The translations under genes and the position numbers were made by a program. Shown piece by piece: positions 17,167 to 25,254 of a DNA stretch of 60,966 nt (positions within the stretch are counted from its first letter, which is position 1; every line of letters begins with the position of its first letter). The stretch comes from Nonomuraea basaltis (lineage in GTDB: Bacteria > Actinomycetota > Actinomycetes > Streptosporangiales > Streptosporangiaceae). The notes under the pieces were generated by a model. That model was not told where the DNA came from and did no database searches. It saw nothing but the letters and a program-made list of their open reading frames with translations. The stretch lies in NCBI RefSeq assembly GCF_005893125.1, contig NZ_VCJS01000065.1, forward strand, positions 1 to 60,966, in the 5' to 3' direction.

Positions 17167-17583
17167 ATGGACATCAAGCTTTCACAGTGCTTCATCGCCG
17201 TCGACGACCACGACAAGGCGCTCGCCTTCTACCGGGACGTTCTCGGCCTGGAGGTGCGCAACGACGTCGGCTTCGAGGGGATGCGCTGGGTGACCGTCGG
17301 CGCGCCGTCCCAGCCCGATGTGGACATCGTCCTCGAGCCGCCCCTCGCGGACCCGAACGCCTCGCCCGCCGACAAGCAGGCCATGGCGGAACTGCTGGCG
17401 AAGGGCCTGCTGCGCGCTGTCATCTTCACGACCGACGACTGCGACGCCACCTTCGAGCGCATCCGCGCAGCGGGTGGCGAGGTGCTGCAGGAGCCGATCG
17501 ACCAGCCGTACGGCGTCCGCGACTGCGCCTTCCGCGATCCCTCCGGCAACATGCTGCGCTTCAACCAGCCTCGCCGGAAGTGA
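17167..17583 (+). CDS. VOC-superfamily (glyoxalase/bleomycin-resistance-like) protein
   Basis: 138 residues with the paired beta-alpha-beta-beta-beta modules of VOC proteins: SQCFIAVDDHDKALAFYRDV at the start and VRDCAFRDPSGNMLRFNQ at the end. Metal ligands cannot be fixed with certainty. It may be a lyase, dioxygenase or binding protein. ATG 17167 was chosen because homology starts there; the frame is open further upstream through the end of the AraC gene. Confidence 0.85.
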   Translation: MDIKLSQCFIAVDDHDKALAFYRDVLGLEVRNDVGFEGMRWVTVGAPSQPDVDIVLEPPLADPNASPADKQAMAELLAKGLLRAVIFTTDDCDATFERIRAAGGEVLQEPIDQPYGVRDCAFRDPSGNMLRFNQPRRK

Positions 17584-17635
17584 GCTCTGGGCCCGCGAAC
17601 CGGGCGCTACCCTGCCGGCGAACTGACGCACCCGG

Positions 17636-17770
17636 TCATCCCTGCGCGGCCGAATGCCGCCGGTAGTGGCAATTGCGGGCCCGGGCTCGGTGCCGGTGTC
17701 GCCACTGCGACCAGCGGAGCCGGTGGAACGCCTCGTGGGCCGGGCGCGCGATCAGTGTGGTGAACAGGTG
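17636..17770 (-). pseudogene. C-terminal remnant of an IS701-like transposase
   Basis: The minus strand reads AHEAFHRLRWSQWRHRHRAR followed by ARNCHYRRH and a stop. The pattern RWSxWRRxHQAxARxCHYRR is the usual tail of actinomycete IS701/IS4-type transposases. Nothing of the catalytic domain remains. It abuts another remnant in a different frame. Confidence 0.5.
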
Positions 17771-17771
17771 C

Positions 17772-17897
17772 GGGGCGGCCGAGGCCGTGGAGCTTGACGC
17801 GGACCTGCTCGGCGTGGTGGTGGCCGAGCTGATTGAAGATGTCGAACGCGTCCTGCCACGCGCGGCGGGCGGCATCACGATTACCGGCGTCATGACT
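17772..17897 (-). pseudogene. C-terminal remnant of a TPR-containing regulator
   Basis: GNRDAARRAWQDAFDIFNQL followed by GHHHAEQVRVKLHGLGR is the last tetratricopeptide unit of AfsR/SARP-like or NB-ARC-TPR regulators (typical end AWQ.AL.IF..LGHP.AD.VR..L). No start or upstream domain is left. Confidence 0.45.
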
Positions 17898-17937
17898 AGG
17901 GCAGCCTGGGGCGGCGCCACCTCTCATCAGCCCGCAC

Positions 17938-18123
17938 CTAGTCTGTTTCCCACTCCCTGAACCGGATGCGATCCAGCCGTGCGAGCACGGCCGGGAACAG
18001 ACTGGCCAGCACCAGGAACAGAGCTGTCAGCACGAAAACGGACTCCAGCCGATCGGAGCGGCGGCGCAACGAATTGGATCCACGACGCCTACGCGGGGCG
18101 CTGGACCTGGGCCCCCGCGCCAC
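17938..18123 (-). pseudogene. Truncated Rv1733c-family membrane protein (N-terminus only)
   Basis: 61 codons. RRRRGSNSLRRRSDRLESVF then VLTALFLVLASLFPAV matches the opening of Rv1733c-like actinobacterial membrane proteins (RNPLRRRSDxxEAW plus the first membrane helix). The family is normally near 190-210 residues with two membrane helices, so only the first third is present. It could still be translated as a short one-helix protein. Confidence 0.5.
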
Positions 18124-18317
18124 AACCCGCCCTTGACATGAAAACGGCGGCGCTCCGAGGAGGCCGTTCTCGGTAAGTCCTCGCGCTGGCCACCGCGGGC
18201 CTTAGGTCCCGGCTAGGCGGGCCTTGTGGCACTGTGCCCAGCCCGCGGACGGACTGGAGAGTGGGGCGGGGTGCGTGTGGCGCACCTCTCGCGATCGCCG
18301 AACCGGGAGCTGAGACC

Positions 18318-19556
18318 ATGTCCACAGCGAAAACTCGAATGGCCGGCGAACCCCCGCCGGCCCCAGCCGGCGGCGACCGCTCGGAGGGCGGCATGCGGCG
18401 GCGGGACGTTCTGCGAGTCACGGGAGTCGGCGCGCTGACCGTGGCGGCGGCCGGCACGGCGATCCTGTCGTACCGGGCATACGACAATAGGGTCCTCGGC
18501 GCCGATGGCGGCGGCGCATTCGACGCCTGGCGGCTGTGGCGCGACGACCCCGGACCGCACGGCATGGTCGCGGCGGCGGTGCTCGCGGCCAGCCCGCACA
18601 ACACCCAGCCGTGGGTGTTCCGACTCAACGGCGACGACGGCATCGAGGTGTACGCCGATCCGTCCCGCCGGATGGGCAGCGTCGACCCGTACTCGCGCGA
18701 AATGCACCTCGGGCTCGGCTGCGCCCTGGAGAACCTCGTGCTGGCCGCCCGCGCCCGCGGCCGTGATCCCCAGGTGACCTTGCGGCCGGATGCCTCCCAG
18801 CCCCTGCTGGTGGCCCGGGCCGGCCTTCCGACGGGCGCCCGTCAGGAGTCGGCGATGTACGATGCGATCGCCGGCCGCCACACCAACCGCGGTCCCTACA
18901 GCGGCGAACCGGTTCCCGACGCCGTGCTGACCGGCCTGGCGGCAATGTCCGCAGATCCCCAGGTCTCGCTGGCCTGGGTCACCACGACGAAGGACAAGGA
19001 CGCGCTCGGGCAGTTGATGATCGAGGCCGCCCAGGCGGTCGTCTCCGACGCCGAGCAGTCCCGCGACGGCTTCGCCTGGTTCCGGGCGAGCGCCGACGAC
19101 ATCGAGGCCCGCAAGGACGGGCTCACTCTGGACGGGCAGGGCCTGTCTCCCTTCATCACCGCGATCGCCAAGTTGCTTCCCGCCTCGTCCCGCGAATCCG
19201 GAGACGCCTTCTGGGTGGAGCAGACACGTACCGTGCACACCGCCACCGCGGCGGCGTACGGCTTCGTTCTCGTCTCCGACCCGCGTGACCCGGTTCAGCA
19301 GCTGGCAGGGGGCCGGCTGCTGCAACGCGTCCACCTCGCCGCGACTGCCGGCGGCCTCGCGCTGCACCACATGAACCAGATCACCGAGCGGAACGACCGG
19401 GACCTGAGTCTGGGACGCGAGCCGCTCTACGCGTCGCGTCTGGCGGCACTGGCCCACTCGCCCGGGCTGGAGGTGCTGGCGACCTTCCGCCTGGGATACC
19501 CGGTCCGCGAGGGCCGGCTTTCACCCCGCCGGCCTGTGCGGGAGGTACTGCGGTGA
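18318..19556 (+). CDS. acg: Acg-family nitroreductase-like FMN-binding protein
   Basis: 412 residues. An N-terminal Tat-like segment (MRRRDVLRVTGVGALTVAAA) precedes two nitroreductase-fold halves. Seen motifs include AASPHNTQPWVF, typical of the Acg group, GRHTNRGPYSGEPVPD, and FRLGYPVREG at the end. In Mycobacterium tuberculosis the relative Rv2032 (Acg) belongs to the dormancy regulon, sequesters FMN and lacks normal nitroreductase activity; the same may hold here. ATG 18318 follows GGGAG. Its stop overlaps the next start (GTGA). Confidence 0.85.
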   Translation: MSTAKTRMAGEPPPAPAGGDRSEGGMRRRDVLRVTGVGALTVAAAGTAILSYRAYDNRVLGADGGGAFDAWRLWRDDPGPHGMVAAAVLAASPHNTQPWVFRLNGDDGIEVYADPSRRMGSVDPYSREMHLGLGCALENLVLAARARGRDPQVTLRPDASQPLLVARAGLPTGARQESAMYDAIAGRHTNRGPYSGEPVPDAVLTGLAAMSADPQVSLAWVTTTKDKDALGQLMIEAAQAVVSDAEQSRDGFAWFRASADDIEARKDGLTLDGQGLSPFITAIAKLLPASSRESGDAFWVEQTRTVHTATAAAYGFVLVSDPRDPVQQLAGGRLLQRVHLAATAGGLALHHMNQITERNDRDLSLGREPLYASRLAALAHSPGLEVLATFRLGYPVREGRLSPRRPVREVLR

Positions 19557-20218
19557 CCCGCGACCGCATCGCCGCCCTCGCCGGTTCCGCCGCCGGGGTG
19601 CTGGGAATCGTGGCGGGGCTGGCGGCCACCCTGCTCGGCGGCGAACTCGGCGATTGGGCGGGCGGCAAGCAGGATCCGGTGCCGCTGGGGCTGGTCACCG
19701 TGGCGCTGTCGGCCGTTGCCGTCGCCGCGAGCATGGACCTGCTCCGCACGCGTACCACCCTGGGACCCGGCCCGGGGCGGCGAGCGGCGATCGCGGCCGG
19801 GCAGTTGCTGCCCGGCCTGGTCTGCTTCACCACTGTGGGACGCCTGTGGTGGGTCCCGGGGAGCGTGCTCGTCCTGGCCTCGGCCGCCACGGTCTCGGCC
19901 GCACCGGCAGCCGTCATCCGGGCGGTGCGCGGGCGCTGGCTCGCCATCCTCACCGGCGCACTGGGGGTGTGCTTCGTCGTCGTCGCGGCCACGGCCGATG
20001 CGCTTCTGGCGCTCGCCGCCATGAGCGCCGTCCTGGTCGCGGTCTCCCCGTGGGTGCCGCCCGTGCCGCGCCGGCGGCCGGCGGCCATGCTGTTGCTGGG
20101 CGCCGTGCCATTCGCCGTCTTCACCTGGTGGACGCTCGTCACGCCGCTGCTCGCCGTACTCGCCCTGATCTCAGGTCTCGCGGCGCTGCGCCGTCACGAT
20201 CAGGGTGCCACGTTGTAG
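19553..20218 (+). CDS. Integral membrane protein coupled to the Acg gene
   Basis: 221 residues with about seven hydrophobic helices (e.g. LAGSAAGVLGIVAGLAATLL and WLAILTGALGVCFVVVAATA) and short basic loops. It starts at GTG 19553 within the Acg stop, so both are co-translated. I do not recognise a family. A link to redox or dormancy functions is inferred only from the partner. Confidence 0.8.
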   Translation: MTRDRIAALAGSAAGVLGIVAGLAATLLGGELGDWAGGKQDPVPLGLVTVALSAVAVAASMDLLRTRTTLGPGPGRRAAIAAGQLLPGLVCFTTVGRLWWVPGSVLVLASAATVSAAPAAVIRAVRGRWLAILTGALGVCFVVVAATADALLALAAMSAVLVAVSPWVPPVPRRRPAAMLLLGAVPFAVFTWWTLVTPLLAVLALISGLAALRRHDQGATL

Positions 20219-20448
20219 GTGAGGTGGGTCAGCCGGCCGGTGATGTAGGGCAGTGGTCCTTGCGGCAGGTGCCAGACGGCGCTGAATCGGCCCGGCACCG
20301 CCCGCCCGTTGATGACTCGCCAGTCCTCCACGGGAGTGTGCCATTCGGCCTGGACCAGCCCGCCGGGCAGGTCGGCGTACCGGTCGGTGCTGGGCTCATC
20401 GCCGGATCGGAAACCGATGTTCCGCGCCGCGGAGAACCTCCTCGACAC
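20200..20448 (-). pseudogene. C-terminal remnant of a DUF6544/DUF6920-like protein
   Basis: The minus strand reads VQAEWHTPVEDWRVINGRAV then PGRFSAVWHLPQGPLPYITG and ends in LTHLTYNVAP. The pattern W.TPV..YR..G..VP.R..A.WHLP.G...Y is the tail of a common actinomycete family of about 280 residues. The first two thirds are absent. It is convergent with and slightly overlaps the membrane protein gene. Confidence 0.5.
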
Positions 20449-20532
20449 GGCCGTGCCCGGCCATACCAGCTGAATGACCTGTGGATCGGGCGAGTAGGGA
20501 CTTTCGACCCTCGCATCTCAGCCGACCTAGGA

Positions 20533-20548
20533 ATACACCTGGGGGTAT
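20533..20548 (+). promoter_or_regulatory. CsoR/CstR-like operator at the start of the broken two-component gene
   Basis: ATACACCTGGGGGTAT is a near-palindrome of the ATACCCC...GGGGTAT class bound by CsoR-family repressors. It overlaps the ATG at 20547. Three similar sites lie at 24290, 24770 and 24801. Confidence 0.55.
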
Positions 20549-20842
20549 GTCAGGAACCGTGCTGGTGGTAGAGGACGAGAAGTCCATTCGCGACCTGCTG
20601 CGCCGTTACCTGGAGCGGGCCACACCGGCCCCGGCATCCCCGCCGAGGATCTGCGCCATTTCTTCGACCGGTTCTGGCGCGGCCAATCCCGTGCCGATGT
20701 CGCTGGCTCCGGCATTGGTCTCGCCGTGGTCCGCGAGCTCGTCACCGCCCACCACGGCACCATCTCCGCCCGATCGGGCCCGGACGGCGGTGCCATTTTC
20801 ACCATCCGTTTGCCGGAGACACAGCTAAGGAGATCATCATGA
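20547..20842 (+). pseudogene. Two-component remnant: response-regulator head joined to histidine-kinase tail
   Basis: From ATG 20547 the frame reads SGTVLVVEDEKSIRDLLRRY then LER, the first 24 residues of an OmpR-type receiver. From about 20620 another frame reads GPGIPAEDLRHFFDRFWRGQ, GSGIGLAVVRELVTAHHGTI and FTIRLPET, the G1/F/G2 boxes of a histidine-kinase ATPase domain, with its stop at 20842 overlapping the OsmC ATG. A deletion of roughly 1.5-2 kb has fused the start of one gene to the end of the next, out of frame. The signalling pair is dead. Confidence 0.8.
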
Positions 20843-21483
20843 ACGTCCATGACACGACCGCGCCTGCCCCGCACCAGAAGCTGCAGGCCGCATGTGGCCG
20901 CGAGATCGTCGTCGGCCGCCTACCTTTCAACGGCCCGGAGCACCTTCCCGGCCGGGTGACGCTCGACGTCGGCCCGCGCTCCTACGACCGCGACGACGCG
21001 TGGATCAGCCTCACACCGGCTGAGAGCCGCCGCCTTGCCGAAAAGCTGCTGGCTCAGGCCGCGGCCGTCGAACGCGGCGAAGGGGCGACGTCTGAGCGGA
21101 TCGAGGTGACCCACGCTGGGGGAGAGGCGTACGCGATCAGCGTCCGGCAGCATACGCTGCTCGTCGACCAGCCACCTGACGTGGACGGCGACGACAGCGC
21201 CGCCACGCCGACCGAGCTGTTTGTGGCCTCGCTGGCCTCCTGCGTGGCCTTCTACGCGGGACGTTACCTGAGCCGCCACGGTCTGCCGCGCGACGACCTG
21301 CGGGTGACGGCCGAATTCAGCATGGCCACCGACCGGCCGGTCCGCGTCGGGGACGTCCGCCTGCGCGTGTCCGCCCTCGGCGTGCCGGAGCAGCGCAGGG
21401 CGGGATTGCTGGCCGTGGCCTCGCACTGCACCCTGCACAACACGCTCCACCAGCCGCCCCAGGTGAGCATTGAGCTGTCCTGA
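20839..21483 (+). CDS. OsmC/Ohr-family thiol peroxidase-like protein with N-terminal extension
   Basis: 214 residues. The C-terminal two thirds carry the OsmC fold with both reactive cysteines, in SLASCVAFYAGRYL and ASHCTLHNTL. The first 75 residues are an extra module (PGRVTLDVGPRSYDRDDAWI, SLTPAESRRLAEKLLAQAAA) resembling a small stand-alone actinomycete protein; such fusions are uncommon. It should reduce organic or sulfur peroxides. AAGGAG (20827-20832) fixes ATG 20839. The neighbouring persulfide genes suggest a role in sulfur-species stress. Confidence 0.85.
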   Translation: MNVHDTTAPAPHQKLQAACGREIVVGRLPFNGPEHLPGRVTLDVGPRSYDRDDAWISLTPAESRRLAEKLLAQAAAVERGEGATSERIEVTHAGGEAYAISVRQHTLLVDQPPDVDGDDSAATPTELFVASLASCVAFYAGRYLSRHGLPRDDLRVTAEFSMATDRPVRVGDVRLRVSALGVPEQRRAGLLAVASHCTLHNTLHQPPQVSIELS

Positions 21484-21572
21484 TCAGAGGAGGCTCTTGA
21501 GCATGCCGTGCCAGTACAGGGCGGGCAGGCCGTAGCGTTTGAGCAGCCACATGTCGCGGCGTTTCTTCATGC
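21484..21572 (-). pseudogene. C-terminal tail of a sulfide:quinone oxidoreductase-like flavoprotein
   Basis: In the minus frame ending with TGA at 21484 the reading is KKRRDMWLLKRYGLPALYWH then GMLKSLL. A C-terminal LLKRYGLPxxYWHGML is typical of actinomycete SQR-like FAD oxidoreductases; I give this from pattern memory only. The rest of the gene is gone, and the sequence just upstream belongs to the peroxiredoxin in a different frame. Confidence 0.45.
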
Positions 21573-21994
21573 ATCGCCTGGACGGTCGCCTCGGGGTCGA
21601 TCACGAAGACGGCGCGGACGGCCGCCGTGTGGGATGTGTTCGGGTGCAGCATGCCGTATGCCCGCGACACCCGCGTGTCGAGGTCCGCGACGATCGGGAA
21701 CGGGATTGTCACGCCGAGCTTGTCCTGGATGGACCGGATCCAGGCCAGATGGCTGTGGACGGAGTCGATGGAGTTGCCCAGCAGGGCGACGTTCCGGTCG
21801 GCGAACTCCCCGGCCAACTCGGCGAAGGCGACGAACTCGGTCGTGCACACCGGGGTGAAGTCGGCGGGGTGGCTGAAGAGGACCAGCCAGCGGCCGGCGT
21901 AGTCGGCGAGCCGTACCGGGCCGTGGGTGCTCTCGGCGGAGAAGTCCGGGACCTTGTCGCCGATGAGCGGAAGCCCTGCTCTTTCGATGGTCAT
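21573..21994 (-). pseudogene. Peroxiredoxin (1-Cys/Prx6-like), C-terminus lost by deletion
   Basis: Starts at ATG 21994 with TIERAGLPLIGDKVPDFSAE and has the active site PADFTPVCTTEF with peroxidatic Cys. The thioredoxin fold continues to RAVFVIDPEAT, about residue 135-140, then runs out of the family into frame-shifted SQR sequence and stops only much later. A full Prx6-type protein is near 215 residues. The catalytic Cys remains but the C-terminal dimer arm is missing, so it is probably inactive. Confidence 0.75.
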
Positions 21995-22014
21995 GTCGTC
22001 TCCTTCCGGGCCGG

Positions 22015-23400
22015 TCAGGCGTTCGCGGGCGTGACGGTGCGCTGCCAGGCGTCGTAGCCGCCGATCAGGTCGGACACCTGCTCGCGTCCCTCGTGCTCCA
22101 GGAGGCTCATGGCGATGACCGAGCGGTTGCCGCCGGCGCAGTAGACGACGACGGGGTGGTCCTGGGGGATCTCGGAGAGCCGTCCGGCGAGCTGGGCGAG
22201 CGGGATGTGCAGCGCGTTCTCGATGGCGCCGCCCGCCACCTCGCTCGCGTTGCGCACGTCGAGGAGCAGCGGCGGCTGATTGTCGTCGAGCGCGGCGCGC
22301 AGTTCGGCGGCGGTCAGGCGGCTGCTGTGGGCGATCTCGCCGGGCATGGCGAGGAAGGCGCCCTCGGGCTCGCGCAGGTATCCGCCGACCGTGTCGAACC
22401 CGATCCGCGCCAGGCGGGTGACGACCTCGCTCTCGCGGTCCTGCGGGGCGATCACCACGATCTCCTTGTTCGGTGCGACGACCGTGCCGGTCCGCTCGGC
22501 GAAGCGGCCGTCGGCGGCGACGTTGATCGAGCCCCGCAGGTGGGCCAGCGTGTACTCCTGCGGGTCGCGCGTGTCGAGGACGACGGCGCCCGCCGACCGC
22601 CTGGACAGGAACTCCTCCCCTGACAGGGGGACGGTGTGCGCGTCCACGTCGAGCAGCTCGTGATGCTTGCGGTTGAGCACCGCGTCGTAGACGAAATAGC
22701 CGGGGGCGGGCGGCTGGCCCTCGGTCACGATGGACACGAACTCGTCCTCGCTCATCGGCGCGCACGCGTAGTTGGTCAGGCGCTGCCGGCCGATGGTGGA
22801 CTGGCGTTCGGTGGACAGGTTCTTGCCGCAGGCCGATCCGGCGCCGTGTGCCGGGAAGACGCGGGTGGCGTCCGGCAGCCGCATCAGCTTGTGCTGGACG
22901 CTGTCGTACAGCATGCGTCCGAGCTGGTCGGCCGTCGCCCCGAGCGAGGCGAGCAGGTCGGGACGGCCCACGTCGCCGACGAAGAGCGCGTCGCCGGTCA
23001 GCACGCCGTACGGCGCCTGGTCCGCGGCGTGCTCGAACACCAGCACGCTGATCGACTCCGGTGTGTGGCCCGGGGTCTCCAGGATCTCCAGGACGACGTC
23101 GCCGAGCTCGATGCGCTCGCCGTCGGCGAGCTTGCGGATCGGGTACTCGGCCTCGGCCTTGCGCCCGTACCCGATCCAGGCGCCAGTGCGGGCGGCGAGT
23201 TCGAGATGGCCGGCGATGAAGTCGGCGTGGAAGTGAGTGTTGATCACTCCTTCGATCCGCAGGCCGTGCGCCTCGGCGTCGGTGATGTACTCGGTGACGT
23301 CACGCCGGGGGTCCACCACGACCGCGCGTCCCGTCTTGGGGTCGCCGATCAGGTACGAAGCCTGGGAGAGACAGTCCAGGTAGTACTGGGCGAAGAACAT
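22015..23400 (-). CDS. ETHE1-like persulfide dioxygenase fused to two rhodanese domains
   Basis: 461 residues from ATG 23400. The metallo-beta-lactamase domain (1-250) opens FFAQYYLDCLSQASYLIGD and carries THFHADFIAGH, GDALFVGDVGRPDL and FPAHGAGSACG, the iron-binding motifs of persulfide dioxygenases. Rhodanese domain 1 (about 265-360) lacks the active cysteine (VVIAPQDRES). Domain 2 (about 370-460) has it in VVVYCAGGNRS. It oxidises glutathione- or mycothiol-like persulfide to sulfite. A perfect AGGAGG (23412-23407) precedes ATG 23400, although the frame is continuous with the upstream exporter gene. Two CsoR/CstR-like sites flank the cluster. Confidence 0.88.
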   Translation of the reverse strand: MFFAQYYLDCLSQASYLIGDPKTGRAVVVDPRRDVTEYITDAEAHGLRIEGVINTHFHADFIAGHLELAARTGAWIGYGRKAEAEYPIRKLADGERIELGDVVLEILETPGHTPESISVLVFEHAADQAPYGVLTGDALFVGDVGRPDLLASLGATADQLGRMLYDSVQHKLMRLPDATRVFPAHGAGSACGKNLSTERQSTIGRQRLTNYACAPMSEDEFVSIVTEGQPPAPGYFVYDAVLNRKHHELLDVDAHTVPLSGEEFLSRRSAGAVVLDTRDPQEYTLAHLRGSINVAADGRFAERTGTVVAPNKEIVVIAPQDRESEVVTRLARIGFDTVGGYLREPEGAFLAMPGEIAHSSRLTAAELRAALDDNQPPLLLDVRNASEVAGGAIENALHIPLAQLAGRLSEIPQDHPVVVYCAGGNRSVIAMSLLEHEGREQVSDLIGGYDAWQRTVTPANA

Positions 23401-24276
23401 GGTCTTCCTCCTGTTATTGGCCGAATTTTGTGACTTCTTGCTGAGCAGTAGGTACGCGGCGGTGGCCAGCGTCACCGCCCCCGCGGCGACCAGTGCGACG
23501 ACGCCCCACGCCGTGTGGAACAGGGTCGGCGGCGCCTGCTGGACCAGCAGGAACACCCCCATCACGAGCACGAACCAGCCGAACGCCGTGCGCAGCCGCT
23601 CGGCCCTGATCCGCCCGGCGAGATGCCCGCCGAGCAGGCCGCCGGCGATTGCGGCGGCGGTGACCGGCAGCGCGATCGACCAGTCGACCTGGACGGACTG
23701 CAGGTAGCCCGCGAGCCCGGCGAACGACTTCATCGCGATGACGATCAGTGAGGTGGCCACGGCCGCGCTCATGGGCATGCCGCCGAGCAGCACCAGCGCG
23801 GGTACGACCAGGAATCCGCCGCCCGCGCCCACCAGTCCGGTGACCAGGCCGACGATGGCTCCTTCCGTGATCACGAGGAGGATCGGCAGCTCCTTGGCGC
23901 CGCTCGGAGCGGGCTCGGCGGTCTTGCGGCCGCGGATCATCGCGACAGCGGTGGCGAGCATCATCAGCGCAAACCCCGCCAGCAACACAGTGGCGGGAAG
24001 GTGCGGCCCGAGCAGCCCGCCGCCGTACGCGCCGGCCATGCCGGCGAGGCCGAAGACGACTCCGGTACGCCACCGGATGCGTCCGGCCCTGGCGTGTCCG
24101 ATGGCGCTCACCATGCTGGTCGCGCCAACGACGAACAGCGACATCGCGATGGCGGCCTTGGCCGGGACGCCGGCCAGGTAGACCAGTAGCGGCACGGTGA
24201 GGATGGACCCTCCTCCGCCGAACAGACCGAGAGTCAGACCGACTACCAAGGCCGCAGCGAGGGTCAGAACACTCAT
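23401..24276 (-). CDS. TauE/SafE-family sulfite/sulfonate exporter, lacking its own stop codon
   Basis: About 292 codons with eight membrane segments and the glycine-rich repeats of the family: LFGGGGSILTVPLLVYLAG and LVGAGGGFLVVPALVLLGG. It probably exports the sulfite made by the downstream dioxygenase. ATG 24276 is preceded by GGAAGGA; ATG 24291 overlaps the operator and is less likely. No stop separates it from the dioxygenase: the frame passes through SKKSQNSANNRRKT into its start. A fused product or reinitiation at 23400 are both possible. Confidence 0.85.
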
Positions 24277-24289
24277 ATCATTCCTTCCC

Positions 24290-24305
24290 ATACCCCTGGG
24301 GGTAT
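24290..24305 (-). promoter_or_regulatory. CsoR/CstR-like operator before the TauE-dioxygenase gene
   Basis: ATACCCCTGGGGGTAT, a nearly perfect palindrome of the CsoR-family class, lies directly upstream of the exporter start. In sulfide-oxidation clusters such sites bind the persulfide sensor CstR; in copper clusters CsoR. The neighbouring gene content favours CstR. No csoR/cstR gene is visible in this window. Confidence 0.65.
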
Positions 24306-24350
24306 GTAGACGACAGGCGTCGCCGCCGGTGGTGCGACCGGGGCGGAGGG

Positions 24351-24745
24351 TCAGGCGTTCGAGCGGCTGATGCCGGCCAGGGCCGCGTCCACGTCGACGC
24401 CGGGTCCGCGGTTGTACCGCAGGCGGGAGAGCAGCATGCCCATGGCGCAGGTATCGGTCACAGCGGCGAAGGCCGGGCCCGCATCGATGAAGGCGGGGCT
24501 CCGGAGGCGATCCATGCGTTCATACCGCCCGAGAGCACGACCGTGTCCGGCAGTCCGGCCTCGCAGAGCCTCCTGTGCGCCTGGGTAGCCCGCCGGTCGA
24601 GCGGCAGGTTGATCGCGCCGTCGATGTGTGCGGCCTCCAACTCGCCGGGGGCGCGCACGTCCACGACAAGTGCGTCGGGGTTGGACGCGACCATGGCGCG
24701 GGCGGTGGTGGTGTCGACGTTCGAGGAGTCGTCGTCGGTGTTCAT
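24351..24745 (-). pseudogene. Rhodanese-DUF2892 gene with internal deletions removing the catalytic loop
   Basis: From ATG 24745 (MNTDDDSS) the rhodanese domain reads ALVVDVRAPGELEAAHIDGA then INLPLDRRATQAHRRLCEAG. The block between LPLDR and RATQAHRR, which should contain the Cys active loop (VCQSG-type), is missing. After GGMNAWIASGAP the frame shifts, and the DUF2892 tail (FAAVTDTCAMGMLLSRL, GPGVDVDAALAGISRS) continues in another frame to 24351. At least two deletions have occurred, and it is catalytically dead. Confidence 0.75.
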
Positions 24746-24769
24746 CGCTCCTCGTCTCACGTGAGGATA

Positions 24770-24785
24770 TACCCCCGGGGGTACC
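24770..24785 (-). promoter_or_regulatory. CsoR/CstR-like operator before the broken rhodanese gene
   Basis: ATACCCCCGGGGGTAC matches the ATACCCC/GGGGTAT class with one end mismatch and lies 25 bases upstream of ATG 24745. Confidence 0.55.
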
Positions 24786-24800
24786 TTCCTTGGCCATTTA

Positions 24801-24816
24801 TACTCCCGGGGTAGTG
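24801..24816. promoter_or_regulatory. Weaker CsoR/CstR-like site
   Basis: ATACTCCCGGGGTAGT keeps the C3-G4 core and AT-rich ends but is shorter. It lies 31 bases (about three helical turns, start to start) from the stronger site at 24770, suggesting a tandem pair. Confidence 0.35.
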
Positions 24817-24819
24817 GGA

Positions 24820-25254
24820 AGGCAAATTCGAAAGTCCGGACTCAGATCCCTGAACGCTCACGTCGTGAAGAGCGGCTGCAGGGGCGCCTGCGCGCCACCT
24901 GTTTCCATACCCCGACAGTCGATGGCGTGGAGGGTCGTTCATCACGAGCGGGCCGGGCACTCGTCCGCAGCAAGGGCGAGGCCGCGCCGGCGCACGCCAA
25001 GATCGACTGGCCTTACAGGAGAAGGCATAGGGTCAAGGCCGGCGTGGACCCGTTCTTCGCACGAGACCGTCGACAGCCCACCCGCAGGCCGTGCTGGGCC
25101 GCCAGGACCTCGTCGACGACCAGCTCGTCCCGGGCTTGTGCGGTGCGGCCGGTCAGCAACGCGATCAGCGTGAGGGACAGCGCCACGGCCGCATCGAGTC
25201 GGCCGTGCGATGCCCTGCGTGCCGCGACGGCGCAGGTCGTAGTGCCCTGGCCTG
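24820..25254. other. Non-coding or remnant stretch
   Basis: No intact gene is seen. On the minus strand, about 25085-25205, a fragment reads AALSLTLIALLTGRTAQARD-like sequence (ALSLTLIALLTGRTAQARD, then ELVVDEVLAAQHGLRVG), one hydrophobic helix plus a short soluble part, which I cannot assign. No start codon or flanking domain supports a gene. Confidence 0.3.

Noticed and set aside
23414..24073. A 219-codon minus-strand frame inside the TauE gene.
   Set aside because: Arginine-rich alternate frame of the exporter; no domain or start site.
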